A stretch of 64,000 bases of DNA. Origin: Telopea speciosissima. Lineage: Eukaryota > Streptophyta > Magnoliopsida > Proteales > Proteaceae. The position numbers and the translations under genes were made by a program. The stretch lies in NCBI RefSeq assembly GCF_018873765.1, contig NC_057923.1, forward strand, positions 19,625,913 to 19,689,912, in the 5' to 3' direction. Under the pieces are notes generated by a model. The model ran no database searches, had not been told where the DNA came from, and was given only the letters and a program-made list of their open reading frames with translations. Positions 1-11,935 of the stretch are shown here, piece by piece (position 1 is the stretch's first letter; each line of letters begins with the position of its first letter).

Positions 1-2968
1 GTGCAGCCACTTCAACTGTTTTCTACAATCTTAAGCTAAGACATCCAACTCTTGATATTCCCATCATTGACTACGATTTGGCACTTCTCTTCCAACCGAT
101 GCTCATGCTGGGGATCAGTATCGGAGTTGCTTTTAATGTGATCTTTGCTGATTGGATGGTCACCGTTCTGCTAATTGTTCTCTTTCTTGGTAATAGTGTC
201 CTGAATTTCACATCTTCAAACCATAGATTCAATTTCAAATGAATCCTCAATTGGCTCTGGTGGTTTGTAGGTACTTCAACTAAGGCATTCTTCAAGGGAG
301 TTGAAACATGGAAAAAGGAAACTATAATGAAGAAGGTAGTCCATTATCATCAATTTTCATTGCAGACATCTTATACAAGCTAATTCAGCTTAATATTCTT
401 TTCACTAAACTTTCTTGATTTTAATTGCAGGAAGCTGCACAACGCTTGTTGGAGTCAAATGGTGAGTTGGGCTACTCCATCTATCATGTCAGGGAACAGG
501 AAGGATCCCTAACCTTGTTTGATTTCCTTGCAACTGAAGCATCTAAGTTTTCGTATATAATCAGGCACTGAAGATGTTCAATACAAGCCTCTACCTAGTG
601 GCCCCAGCAATAACCCTCAAAAGGAGACCAAAGGATCTGGAGAACCAGCGGTGAGTATAATGTTATGAGCTTTAATTCCCTTCAAGGGCATTGTGGACTA
701 ACTTGTCCAACCATCCCAGGTCCCTGTTCTTGAGAATGTCTACTGGAAAGAACTTGGCATTCTTGTTTTCGTATGGATTGCATTTCTTGCCCTGCAAATT
801 GCAAAGGTCTGCTCTTTTTTATGTCTCTCTCTTTCTTTCAAAAGCTAATCTTGTTCTTTGCCCATGCTTATGCAAAACCTTTGCCTTTGAACACAGCACT
901 ATACACCAACCTGTTCGGTAGCATATTGGGTTTTGAACTCGTTACAGGTACCTCCTATTCTTTGATCAGTTTCAAATGGTCTCTGTTTCTTCCTTCTTTG
1001 TATTATATACACTTGGATTGGGCCTTCAGCCTCACTTTGTAACGCAAGGTACTACCCACATGATCTATTGGCTAAAGCGACTGAAGAATGGTAGTATCTT
1101 GAACTCGGAACTCGGTTTTGAAATATGTAAGTGAAAAAATATCCTCCATTTTCTTGCAGGTACCGGTTGCCGTGGGAGTGTCCTTGTATCAAGCAATCGG
1201 CCTCTTCAAAGGAGAGAGAGTGATCGCTTCCAAGGGGGAGGCAGGGACAAACTGGAAAGTTCATCAACTGATTCTCTACTGTTCATGTGGTGTACTGGCT
1301 GGTATAGTTGGGGGACTGCTCGGTCTAGGTGGAGGATTTATTTTGGGTCCTCTTTTCTTGGAGTTGGGCATCCCTCCTCAGGTGGGTGTGTGCCTTATCC
1401 TAGGTTTGAATATGATCTAGTAGTTCAGTTAATGTTGGGTTGCTTGCATCAGTTTTAGTATAGAAATGCTTCTAACGCTGCATTATCGATGCATCCTATA
1501 AAATTGAATGTGATTCTCTTAGTCATCCATAAGATTAGCCATGCATTATGGAACACTCAACCAAGATACACACACACAAAATGAGAGTAGGTAATGCAAG
1601 TTGACTGATCTTCTTTATGATAATCTTCATGTTTTCACTATGTTACAAGGTTAGATGGATGAGTGGAATGATTTAGGATGGATATGATTAGAGATAAATG
1701 CATTCGATGGCAACCTATGGTAGCACCAATAGGTGACAAAGAGGGAAAGTTGAAAAATAATTTGGGTTGCAGAAATCAGAAAAGACAATGCTTGATCTAG
1801 CAGGAAATATAGCCCTACATGTTAAATGTAATGGTGGTGGGATTGGGTCCATGAAACTCATACAGTAGTAAGGTTAAGGCTTAGTTGGGTTGAGTTGAAT
1901 TGCATGTATGCTTATTTGTATTCTACCACCGTGTTTTTTTCGGAGTTAGATTGGATCAAATTATGAAGTAAAAATTGACAAAGGGCTTTTCAATTGATCA
2001 TTGTTCTACTTAATTTGACCATCAATAACCTCATCATAAAGGGAATGGAGAATCTCTAGCTTTAGTTAGTCACTCCACTGGTGCCTTTGTGCTGCCAATC
2101 CCAAGCCCAGATGAAGGTGGATGGCCTAACCTCGGAAAAGTCCTTTGAAATTTGTTAAATGCTAGGATGTCCTTGAAAACAGAGCAACAGTTGCTATGGC
2201 CCTAAGTTGAGTGGAATATTGAATTTAGCTGGCTAAAATTAGTTGAGCTGAGGCTTAGTTGAGTTGATTGTATGCACTCTCAGGCAGAGAACCTAACTGA
2301 TTGGTCTTCCATGTTTGGATGGAAGATATGACTAAACATTCAATTGTAGACTTTTACCATATGAACTGATTCAATGCTTGACCTTTCTGAACTTATGTGC
2401 AGGTCTCAAGTGCTACTGCCACCTTTGCCATGACATTCTCCTCATCCATGTCAGTTGTAGAATATTACCTTCTTAAACGTTTCCCAGTCCCATATGGTTA
2501 GTGAACAGACTGTTATTATCTTATTATTGTTTCTTTAGCCAGTTTGTTCCCTGAGGAAAAGAGTGACATGTTTTCCTCTGGTCACATGACATTTGTTTGT
2601 CTAACAATTTATTTGGCAGCTCTCTACTTTGTTGCCGTAGCAACGATTGCTGCCTTTGTAGGGCAACATGTGGTGAGAAAGATAATTCTTATCATAGGAA
2701 GGGCATCACTCATCATCTTCATTCTGGCTTTCACAATTTTTGTGAGCGCAATCTCACTAGGTGAGCATCAACTTGAAAAAGAACTGGTCATTTCATTCTT
2801 TTTACATTTGTTAGCCAGATTAGCTTCTTTCCTTTCACCTAGAGATACTATTTTGTGTTCTGAGGTTCTCTTTATAAAACAGGTGGAGTTGGCATATCAA
2901 ATATGATTGAGAAGATTCAGAATAAGGAATACATGGGTTTTGAGAATCTATGCAAGTATGATGCTTAG
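1..2968 (+). CDS. Sulfite exporter TauE/SafE family membrane protein, 3' part (10 exons visible)
   Basis: Plant TauE/SafE (PF01925-type) multi-pass membrane protein; the family is predicted to move sulfur-containing or other organic anions, but its substrate in plants is not settled. Exons read as 1-189, 271-335, 431-461, 565-650, 720-806, 897-947, 1160-1381, 2403-2496, 2620-2760 and 2883-2968, all with GT..AG borders and one continuous frame giving about 349 codons to TAG at 2966-2968. Visible marks: hydrophobic helices in most exons, the motif [12 protein letters not shown] (exon 6), [12 protein letters not shown] then the glycine-rich signature [14 protein letters not shown] (exon 7), and a final helix [15 protein letters not shown]. 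Full plant homologues are roughly 450-480 residues, so the N-terminal exons and the start codon lie before the window. No frameshift or stop was seen, so the gene looks functional. Confidence 0.93.
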
Positions 2969-3792
2969 CATGGACTTTTTACTTTTTCTCCTTCCCTCAA
3001 AATTCTATGATTTAATATTCAACGATGCTATTCATGTTCGTGAGCTGACCCCATTTAGTTAGGATAAAGCTGATTGAGTAGTAGCAGTAGTTGTTGTTGT
3101 TCATGTTTGTGAGGTCTCAAGTTACCTCGTGCTTCTGTATCAATCTTTGGATTGCTAGAATGAAAATTACTATTGGCCATTTACTTATTCTTCATAATTT
3201 TGAGCTCTCATTTCAGGCTTCCTCTATTGTAATAATTATAGAACTTGCATATTAGCTAGCTCTACTGGTTGAGTTAATTTTGTCCAGCCATGCACAGCTG
3301 CTCCGGGGACTGCTGGTTGAGTATATTTAGAACCAAGCAACGCACATGATAAGTCATATAATTGATTTCAATGCACGTAGGAAGCTAATCCATTTGACAC
3401 TTTTTAAGAGTCGCCTCTTAATGGGTTGTTAAAAAAAAAAAAAAAATGAAACTTTTGGAAGCTTAAATCAACACGAGATTGGAGTTAAAGATAATTTTAT
3501 TCTGTTTTTGGGATGTTAGGTTGGGTGCTTAAAGTAACTGTTGTTTTTATATTTAGCTTACTTTGCTTTTAAACTGACTTTGGCCATTATTCTACTCCAA
3601 CCAACATGTTTACTTGCATATGTTCACCTCCACTCTTTTTATATCTAGATAGTGACAGACATAAGTCTAAGGCCCACAATATGTATTATGAAGATGACAT
3701 CTAATATTATTCAAGATGGAAACAATGACCTGTGAAAGTTACTTATATTAATTACATGTCTTGCCTAGCATCCACTTGCCTGGATTTATTTA
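2969..3792. other. 3' UTR and intergenic DNA after the TauE gene
   Basis: AT-rich non-coding sequence that follows the TauE stop codon. The first few hundred bases probably hold the 3' UTR. An A-run of about 16 bases lies near 3431. No open frame or recognisable element was seen before the Harbinger-type element that starts at 3793. Confidence 0.6.
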
Positions 3793-3946
3793 GGCAGTGT
3801 TTGGTATGCATTCCTAGAATGCGTTCTTGAGAAAGAACATGTTCTAGAGATTAAAACACTTTGTTCGATATGCATTCCGTTCTCAAATCCTTGGAACACA
3901 CTCTAGAATGCAGCCCATTCTGGAATGGACTTTTTTTCTTATTTTG

Positions 3947-3991
<45 letters not shown>

Positions 3992-4645
3992 CTTTTCCTC
4001 GTCATTATTGAGGTGGTGGTGATCGTATTCTTCGTGTTTTGGTTGGCGGTAGAAGTCAGAACTGAGACGTTAGGGAGGGTAGAAGTTCTCGTAGTTCCAA
4101 ACGGATGATGTCTGAGAAACTCTGAAGCTCCTCTCTCTCCCTTACCCAATGCTCGCTGAGAGATTCTAGCGAACAGCTTTGGATCCCAAAGCCTGAGCAC
4201 GTTTTACTTCTAAAACCCATAGCCAAAAAGTCTCAGTTATCCTTCCAAACCCATCCTAAAAGCTAGAGAATGATCACTGGAGGTGTTTTTTTTGTTTTTT
4301 CAAATCATGTTTTCAGATCATCATGAGACATGGGAAACAGAGAAAGACGCATTAAGAACTTCTCAGTCTACAGGGGTGCTCTTGGGGTTTCCTTCTTGCT
4401 CCTTAAAGTCTTCCAATTAGTCACCAAGAACAGAAACGATGCCAACCTCTGCTCTGATATTGTCAAGGCTTGCGACTCTGCTTCCATAGTTCTGCACTCT
4501 CTCTCTCACAATATAAGTGAGGATTCTAAGATCAAGAATGAATTTTAGTGGCCAAACAATGTTCTCATTCTCAAATACGAATGCATCTTGTTTTCTCATG
4601 ATGGAATGTGCATTCTCATAATGGAAATGCATACCAAACATAGCC
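3793..4645. mobile_element. PIF/Harbinger (Tourist-like) non-autonomous element, about 850 bp
   Basis: The ends are inverted repeats: GGCAGTGTTTGGTATGCATT on the left, and the complement of AATGCATACCAAACATAGCC on the right. A TTA target-site duplication flanks them (3790-3792 and 4646-4648), as expected for PIF/Harbinger. The interior holds a (CT)n tract (3951-3986) and a stretch (4362-4510) repeated at 7997-8140. No transposase was seen. It is large for a MITE, and its interior may be captured gene sequence, since the related copy at 8962-9036 shows a pentatricopeptide-like motif. Confidence 0.75.
3951..3986. repeat. (CT)n microsatellite
   Basis: Eighteen uninterrupted CT dinucleotides inside the Harbinger-type element. 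A shorter CT tract stands in the related copy at 8131-8150. Confidence 0.95.
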
Positions 4646-5109
4646 TTAGTCTGCATATCATTGTCACCTGGACTGAAATGCTCACCTTTTGGTTTGCCAT
4701 TGTACAATATCTTACTTAGGATGGGAAAAGGAGAATTTTACCAATAGAATTGGTCAACACAATAGAGATTTAAAGCAGCTTTAAATAGGCATCTTACTTT
4801 AGAAGCATATAAATTAGGACAAAGTTTTCCTCCACCCATAGAGGACGGTTCACCCACCATCCTAGGGTTCAAAAACCCCTCCTAGGATTTTGTATGTTCA
4901 AAAATACCCTCCCGATACCCATTCCCGCCCTCTCCCACCCCTCGGTGAATGGAAAACTCGATCCTATAAAATATCCTGAAAAAGAAACTAAACCCAATCA
5001 AAACAAAACCAAATCTTTAGAGATGGCATCAAAACATAATCAAAGTCCTCATGCTATCTATGTGATTAATACTTAAGCTAATCTTTATAAATCCATGAGA
5101 GATGAAATC

Positions 5110-5573
5110 TGTTATTGGTGAAGCCTGGTTTTTGGTCCAGAATGTGCGGTTGAGATATTCGGAGGGCCATTTCAGCCTCGAAATGATCTCGGATTGCCGA
5201 AAAATGGCATACATCTCTGCCAAATTGGCAAGGAGTTGTGTTAGGCTCTTCAAGATCTTCGAAACGGTATATTTTGGGATATACATTATGTTTTGGTCCA
5301 ACCCTTTCCGGTTTGGCAATTTCTGGGTCTAGGGGTATTCTTTTACTTCTCGAGTTACGACTTCTCTATATAATGTTCGTATCTTTGAGAGATCTGTCAG
5401 AGAGGTTTTGTAACATTTCCAGAGAATAGTGAAATTCGTTATGTTGCTCGGCCGTGGATGTAGATTCTATCTTGGGGGTGAACCACGTAAATCCTGTGTA
5501 TTTGTGTGTGCTTGTTCTTCTCTGTTTTTTGTATTTCTTTCAAATCGCCATTCTGGGCATTGTTTTCTTAACA
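5110..5573 (+). mobile_element. Solo LTR (464 bp), Copia-like, with AAATC target duplication
   Basis: Begins TGTTATTGG and ends TTAACA, flanked by AAATC at 5105-5109 and 5574-5578. Paralogous copy B (about 10054-10070) shows the empty site with a single AAATC. A TATA-like CTATATAAT lies near 5363, and GAACCACGTAAATCC near 5480 recalls Copia LTR ends. No PBS, internal region or second LTR is present, so it is a recombination remnant. Confidence 0.88.
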
Positions 5574-5883
5574 AAATCATTATGATTTTGAAAAATAATA
5601 ATAGAATCATAGGAAGATATGCATGTGTCCTCACACAGAATCCTTAATTAAATGAGACAAAGCAAAATAATAGGCCTCAGAAGTGCAAATAATAATAGCC
5701 ACAATTCTTGACTTCTATATATAGGCCAAATGTCAAATTTAGTTGTTCATTGCTTCTTCATTTTCATTTTTTTTCTTTTTTTTGTCAGTTTATTTTAAAG
5801 ACAAATTGTTGGTCATATCAATTGTGGGACTTTGCCCTCGACCGTAAATGGGCTTTTACATTTCTATTAACGATTTGTACTGT

Positions 5884-5903
5884 ATTTACCAAAAAAAAAA
5901 AAC
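5884..5903 (+). mobile_element. Tail-only LINE insertion (20 bp)
   Basis: The insert is ATTTACC followed by 12 A and a C, between two copies of ACGATTTGTACTGT (5870-5883 and 5904-5917). Copy B at about 10675-10688 has one copy of this target and no insert. The ACC-plus-A tail matches the 3' end of the LINE at 28783-31769 (TTCACCC plus A's). It reads as L1-type retroposition in which almost nothing but the tail was copied. Confidence 0.75.
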
Positions 5904-7082
5904 ACGATTTGTACTGTTAATGAAAAACTAGAGCTATTCAAATTGGGCACAAAACTGAACTTTGGATTCTCTCAGTTTTGTAAGACCCGTGGGTAAGGCT
6001 GTTACATGGTTCGGTTTCAGTGTAAACAGTACGGTTCCCTCTCCCATTATCTTCTGTCAATACTCGGATCTAGTAGTATGATTTTATTACCAAAGGCTCT
6101 GATAGTTGTGTACAATCCAGTAAAACTAGTTTACACTGAAAGGCAACATGGACCCTATGCTTGCATGGAGCCAATAGGAGCGAGCATAAAAGCATCAACA
6201 TGGGTGAGATTTCTATCTTTCATGAGGGGTGCGATGGTCATTTTCCCTTCTTCTGTGTTTGGAAGCATGGGCCATGTTGCCTGTATGGCTTCTTTTTCCC
6301 AAAGATAATATAACAAGGGAGTTCCTCGGGGAAAAAAACAAAAAACCCTTAGCCGAGGAAATAATGATGAAATTGATGGCCAGATTGGTGGATTTTATGT
6401 GAGTGGGAAAAAAAAAAGATAGTAGGACATCTCGCCTGGATAACATTGAAATGGAGACGAGTCGAGGGATCCGACAAAATCAAGACCATAAAAGATTTCG
6501 GCTTGAGGAATAGAATGAAACAGAATGATAGAGATGATAAGCGTGATAACCCTTTTCTTTAATTTTTTTCTTATTTGATTTGACAGAGCTTGTTTTCTTT
6601 TTTCAAGCTGCCTACGTAGTTCAATCATTTTTGTGTCAAAAAATCTTGATAATTAAGTTCAATCGTAGCTGAGTGAACTCGAAGTTGTTGATGGAAAATT
6701 TCATTGCAGTTAGCCTAGGAGGACTTATTAGGCGAAAATAAGGCTTAAGACTTGGTTCCAAAAGAAGGGTAAAAAACTCAAACATGCCCCAGGGTCTAAT
6801 CGGAACTTGACAATTTCTACCCCCACTTATCTTTATTTATTTTTGGGAAGTACTTTATGTCAGACTAAACTTGATCATTATTTTGTCACGTTGCCTACGT
6901 CCCTAGGATAGAGATAAGGTCAAGCATAGTTCACTTGAGATGCTACTTGATTTCTCCTCTTCTTTCAATTTTGATTCTTTATGGATCTTATTTTTAGCCT
7001 CTTCTTATTGGGGATTATTATTTGCCCTTGCAACATTGGGCACTGTTACGAAAGTGCCAGACCACAGGAGTCAATAGGATCA

Positions 7083-7992
7083 GTATAGATATCAAAATAA
7101 TCTATCCCACTAACTTGAGTATAACCCTTTACTACTAAACGTGCTTTATATCTGGCTATAAATCCGTCAGGATTAGGTTTCTTCTTCAAAATCTACGTAC
7201 AACCTATCGTTTTAACCCCTTTAGGCAAATCAACGAGTTGTCAGGTCTTATTCTACATTAAAAAGCTCATTTATTTATCAATGACTTCTTTTCATAATTA
7301 TGCGTTCCTAGATCTCATCGCTTCCTTAAAGTTGGATGGATCAGCCTCTAAATGGTAGGTCACAAAATCCTCACCAAAATCCTTGGGTATTCGATCTCTA
7401 TTAGAATCTTGTCTAGACTCTGATTTAGGGAGCATTGTGGGATGAATGTCAAAGACAATTAGTTCAGATTCCAAAGATGATTCTGTAACCATTTCTGTCA
7501 GACCTGGTAAGGTCATGCATTTGTCTTTGAGAAATTTATCCTAAAAAAACACAACATTCCTAGATTCTATCACCATATTGGTTGAGAGATCCAAAAGACG
7601 GTCTGCAGCACTGTCTTCTGCATATTTTAGATACACACAAATGTTGGTTCTAATTCTCACCTTTGGTCTCCTAGGGTCTCGTATCCTTACATAAGCGATA
7701 CAACCCCAAGTTTTAAGAGTGTCAAATCTACAGGGATGGTTATGTCAAATTTCATAAGGAGTAGAAGTCAACTTAAAGTGTGGTAACCTATTTAGAAATT
7801 GATTGGCAATCAACACTGCTTCTTCCCAATAACAAGCAGGCATGTCAACTGTCAATAACATGAAGTTTAACATTTCTGTCAACGTCCTATTCTTACGTTC
7901 AACTATGCCATTTGATTGAGGTGAGTAAGGAACAGTAGTTTCAAGTATTATGTCCTGAGAATCACAAAATTCCTTGAACTCTGTCAATTTAT
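7083..7992 (-). pseudogene. Ty1/Copia integrase to reverse-transcriptase fragment
   Basis: On the - strand, about 7745-7987 encodes the integrase core end (motifs [18 protein letters not shown], then [14 protein letters not shown]). About 7298-7516 encodes the acidic linker, and the part near 7100-7180 the start of the reverse transcriptase (RYKARLVVKGYTQVSGIDYF). Stops and frameshifts interrupt it, and no LTRs belong to it. It sits exactly between duplicate copies A and B, so it is either filler at the duplication junction or a TE fragment that was there before. Confidence 0.8.
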
Positions 7993-8268
7993 ATTCTCAG
8001 TCTACAAGGGTGCTCTTGGGGTTTCCTTCTTGCTCCTTAAAGTCTTCCAATTAGTCACCAAGAACAAAAACGATGTCAACCTCTGCTCTGATATTGTCAA
8101 AGCTTGCGACTCCGCTTCCATAGTTCTGCACTCTCTCTCTCTCTCTCTCTTTCTTCTATACCTACAATATAGTTCAATTAGGTTCTTATTTGGTGTGTAG
8201 ATGTTAGTATTGTGACCTTTATACATGGGTGAGCCGGTGTGCATTCACGGTGCTTTTGCAGCAAAGCA

Positions 8269-8802
8269 TGTTAGAATAGTTTGATCCAAATAGGGACAAA
8301 ATCATAAAAGCCAGGATCTCCATAAGGCGTTCAAGAACACAATCAAACAAATAATAGAGAATCAGAGATAGAACCACTAACCTTGTTTCGAATTCATAGT
8401 GATGATAATCGCAGCGAAAAATAAAAATCAAAGATCTAGGTGTTTCCCCTCTATGCCCAAAGATAACTGGGTTGATGAGAATACCGTATGCACATGGACG
8501 ATGAACACTGAATATCTCCCTCTCTTTTCAGGATGCACTTCTCAACAGAGATTGAGAATAATTAGTTGTGTTGTGTAGAGGGGGGACCTAGTTCTCTTTA
8601 TATAGTAATTCCTATAGGACCACTCTCATCATAGTCCCAGTAGGAATCTAACTGACCCACACAAAGCCAGACCACATAGAACTCCTAATATAACTCAATA
8701 ACCCCCTTTATTAGACCAATGAAGTTAGCCTGGTTTTAGGATGATTAATATGGGTCCATAATTTGGTAGAATAGTAATCCTTATTAAAATATAATTCTAA
8801 CA
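8269..8802 (-). mobile_element. Solo LTR (534 bp) with AAGCA target duplication
   Basis: Runs TGTTAGAATAGT...ATTCTAACA between AAGCA at 8264-8268 and AAGCA at 8803-8807. A TATA-like sequence (ACTATATAAAG on the - strand, about 8596-8606) suggests the LTR reads leftward. No internal region or partner LTR is present in the window. Confidence 0.87.
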
Positions 8803-8961
8803 AAGCAGGCCTACGATGAACGATTGCTTAGTTACTATTTAATCCAGTTTAAGGAGGTAATTCTTTAAATTGCTTTTCTGTGTATCAACTTGTTTGTATG
8901 GCGACGTATTCTTTAGGTTTTTTTATTTTTGTTGTAGACTTCGATTGTATCGAGTTTTCTT

Positions 8962-9036
8962 TGCTTGAGTTTGATTATATTTAGAGCAAAATCATTGCTC
9001 ATGACTTGTTCGATGAAATGCTGGAAAGGAATGTGA
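8962..9036 (+). pseudogene. Pentatricopeptide-like coding fragment
   Basis: The + strand reads KIIAHDLFDEMLERNV, which resembles the helix A/turn of a plant PPR motif (consensus xxLFDEMPERNVxxW). Only about one motif is visible, and it lies between copies of Harbinger-element sequence. It could be a captured exon piece. Chance similarity cannot be excluded for so short a stretch. Confidence 0.35.
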
Positions 9037-9329
9037 GGATTCTAAGATCAAGAATGAATTTTAGTGGCCAAATAATGTTTTCATTCTCACATACGAAGGC
9101 ATCCTGTTTTCTCATAATGGAATCTGCATTCTCAGAATGGGAATGCATACCAAACATAGCCTTAGTCTGCATATCATTGTCACCTAGATTGAAATGCTCA
9201 CATTTTGGTTTGCCATTGCACAATATCTTACTTAGGAAGGGAAAAGGAAAATTTTACCGATAGTATTGGTCAACACAATAGAGATTTAAAGTAGGTTTAA
9301 ATAGGCATCTTACTTTAGAATATTAGGAC

Positions 9330-9765
9330 TAGGGATGTAAATGGATAACCAAAATTCGAATCCGAATCTGCATCCGTATTCATTTAGGGACATTCGTATT
9401 CGTTTAGAGATATCCAGAAAATAATCTGAATACTCCGATTAAAATCTGTCAGGAAAAAAATCCAAATACTTAATAATAAAAAATTAAGTAAATAATGATT
9501 TTGAGGGTTTTTGAAGATTCAACGGGTTCTAGAATATGGTGAAAAGAGAATCATGATCTAAGAGATATGGATTGAGAGTGAATTGTATCCGCTAGGGGGA
9601 GGAAAGTCCGGGTTACACAAGGCAGAGATGTAAATGGATGGTCGAAAACCCAAATCCGATCCGTATCCGAATCCGTTTAGAGGTATTTGTATTCGGCCAG
9701 GGAATATCTGGCTCCAATCACATCCAATCCGTATTCGATCAGAATACGATCCGTTTACATCCGTA
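9330..9765. mobile_element. hAT-type non-autonomous element (436 bp)
   Basis: The ends are TAGGGATGTAAATGGAT and, read from the other side, TACGGATGTAAACGGAT. They are flanked by a perfect 8-bp duplication ATTAGGAC (9322-9329 and 9766-9773). Copy A near 4810-4822 holds the empty site with a single ATTAGGAC. A second internal GATGTAAATGGATGG at about 9627 suggests one element inside another or an internal duplication. No transposase frame is present. Confidence 0.87.
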
Positions 9766-10133
9766 ATTAGGACAAAGTTTTCCTTCACCCATAGAGGACG
9801 GTTCATCCACCATCCTAGGGTTCACAAACCCCTCCTAGGATTTTGTATGTTCCAAAATACCCTCCCGATTCCCATTCCCGCCCTCTCCCACCCCTCGGTG
9901 AATGGAAAACTCGGTCCTATAAATTATCCTGAAAAAGAAACTAAACTCAATCAAAGCAAAACCAAATCTTTAGAGATGGCATCAAAACCTAATCAAAGTC
10001 CTCATGCTATCTATGTGATTAATACTTAAGCTAATCTGTATCTATCCATGAGAGATGAAATCGTTATAATTTTGGAAAATAATAATAGAATCATAGGAAG
10101 ATATGCATCAGTGTCCTCATACGGAATCCTTAA

Positions 10134-10454
10134 GGCTTTGTTTGGTTGCAAGGGGAATTAAAGGGAAGAGAAGTGAAAATTTTAAATTTTTGTAATAGTT
10201 ATCCCATGTGATTGTATAAACTACTTAAATTTCATACCATATTTAGTAATAATACATTTTACATGTAACTTTTATCTTACTTTTTAAACCAAAGGGAATT
10301 GGATGCAAAGTAGAGTGAAATTTAATAACTAAATATGGAATGATTTGGAACAAGTGATATAGTCACATGGGGTAATGATTTCAAAAGTTTCTTTTTAAGG
10401 TTTGAAAATTTTCACTTCTCTTCCCTTTAATTCCCCTTGCAACCAAACATAGCC
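10134..10454. mobile_element. Tourist-like MITE (321 bp) with TAA target duplication
   Basis: Long, nearly perfect terminal inverted repeats of about 50 bp: it opens GGCTTTGTTTGGTTGCAAGG and closes CCTTGCAACCAAACATAGCC. TAA flanks both ends (10131-10133 and 10455-10457). Copy A at about 5640-5652 shows the uninterrupted target CCTTAATTAAATG. These are the marks of a PIF/Harbinger MITE. Confidence 0.92.
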
Positions 10455-11935
10455 TAATTAAATGACACAAAGCAAAATAATAGGCCTCGGAAGTGCAAAT
10501 GATAATATCCACAATTCTTGACTTCCATATATAGGCCAAATGTTAAATTTAGTTGTTCATTTCTTCTTCATTTTTATATAATTTTTTTGTTAGTTTATTT
10601 TAAAGACGAATTGTTGGCCTTATCAATTGTGGGACTTTGTCCTCGACCGTATATGGGCTTTTCCATTTCTATTAACGATTCGCAGTGTTAATGAAAAACT
10701 AGCGCTATTCAAATTGGGCACAAAGCTGAACTTTGGATCCTCTCGATCAGTTTTGCAAGACCCGTGGGTAAGGCTGTTACATGGTTCGATTTCAGTGTAA
10801 ACAGTACGGTTCCCTCTCCCATTATCTTCTGTCAATACTCGGATCTAGTAGTATGATTTTATTACCAGAGGTTCGATTAGTTGTGAACAATCTAGTAAAA
10901 CTAGTTTACACTGTAAGCCAACATGGACCCTATGTTTGTACGAAGTCAATAAGAGCGAGCATAAAAGCATCAACATGGATGGAATTTCTACCTTTCATGA
11001 GGGGTGGGATGGTCATTTTCCCCTCTTCTGTGTCTGGATGCATGGGCCATGTTGTCTTTCAGGCTTCTTTTTCCCGAAAATAATATAACAAAGGAGTTTC
11101 TTGGAACCAAAAAAAAAAACCCTTAACCGGAGGAAATTTTGATGAAGTTGATCACCAGATTGGTGGATTTTATGTGAGTGAAAAAAAAAAAAAGATGGTA
11201 GGACATCTCGCCAACTGATGAAAATGTACAATGGATAACGTTGAAGGGGAGAGGAGTCAAGGGCTCCGACAAAATCAAGACCAAAAAAGATTTAGGTTTG
11301 AGGAATAGAATGAAACAGAATGATAGAGATGACAAGGGTGACAACCCTTTTTTTTTATTATTTTTTATTTTTTTTTTCTTATTTGATTTGACCGACTTTG
11401 TTGTCTTTTGTCAAGCTGCCTACGTAGTTCAATCATTTTTTGTGTCAAAAAATCTTGATAATTAAGTTTCATCGTAGTTGAGTGAACTCGAAGTAAGTAA
11501 TCGATGGAAAATCTCATTGCATTTAGCCTAGGAGGACTTATTAGGCAGAAATAAGGCTTAGGACTTGGTTCCAAAAGAAGGATAAAAGCTTAAACATACC
11601 CCAGGGTCTATTCGGAACTTGGCAATTTCTGCCCCCACTTATCTTTATTTTTAATTTTTTATTTCTTTTTTTGAGAAGTATTTTATGTCAAACCAAACTT
11701 GATCATTATTTTGTCAAGTTGCCTACGTCCCTAGGATAGAGATACGGTTAAACATGGTTCACGTGAGATGCTATTTTTCCTCTTCTTTCAGCTTTGATTC
11801 TTTATTGATCTTATTTTCAGCCTTTTCTTATTGGGGATTATTATTTGCCTTTGCAACATTGGACACTGTTACGAAAGTGTCAGACCACATGAGCCAATAT
11901 GATCAATTTATAAAAGGTATATTTGATAATTAAGT

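Larger units (their letters stand above)
4358..7082. repeat. Paralogous segment, copy A of a direct duplication
   Basis: Copy A runs from TTCTCAGTCTACA at about 4358 to GGATCAGTAT at about 7082 and matches copy B (7993-11925) along its length at a glance-estimated 90% or more. Landmarks shared by both include CTTTTGGTTTGCCATTG, CATGCTATCTATGTGATT, GACCCGTGGGTAAGGCTG and CCTAGGAGGACTTATTAGG. Private to copy A are a solo LTR (5110-5573) and a 20-bp LINE tail (5884-5903). No host gene was recognised in the shared sequence. Confidence 0.85.
7993..11925. repeat. Paralogous segment, copy B of a direct duplication
   Basis: Diverged copy of 4358-7082. It starts at TTCTCAGTCTACAAGG and runs to about 11925. 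It holds insertions absent from copy A: solo LTR 8269-8802, hAT element 9330-9765 and Harbinger MITE 10134-10454. About 340 bp that copy A has lost remains here (8150-8268 and 8803-9026), including the stretch with a pentatricopeptide-like motif. The last 450 bp are repeated once more at 11936-12385. Confidence 0.85.

Noticed and set aside
4330-4548. 72-codon frame starting MGNRERRIKNF as a host gene
   Set aside because: It lies within the Harbinger-type element, is repeated at 7997-8140, and shows no family I can name, so at most it is captured sequence.
4358-11925. Copies A and B as the two LTRs of one giant retrotransposon around the Copia fragment at 7083-7992
   Set aside because: The copies lack TG..CA ends, primer site, purine tract and target duplication, and copy A extends left into a Harbinger element, so a segmental duplication explains them better.
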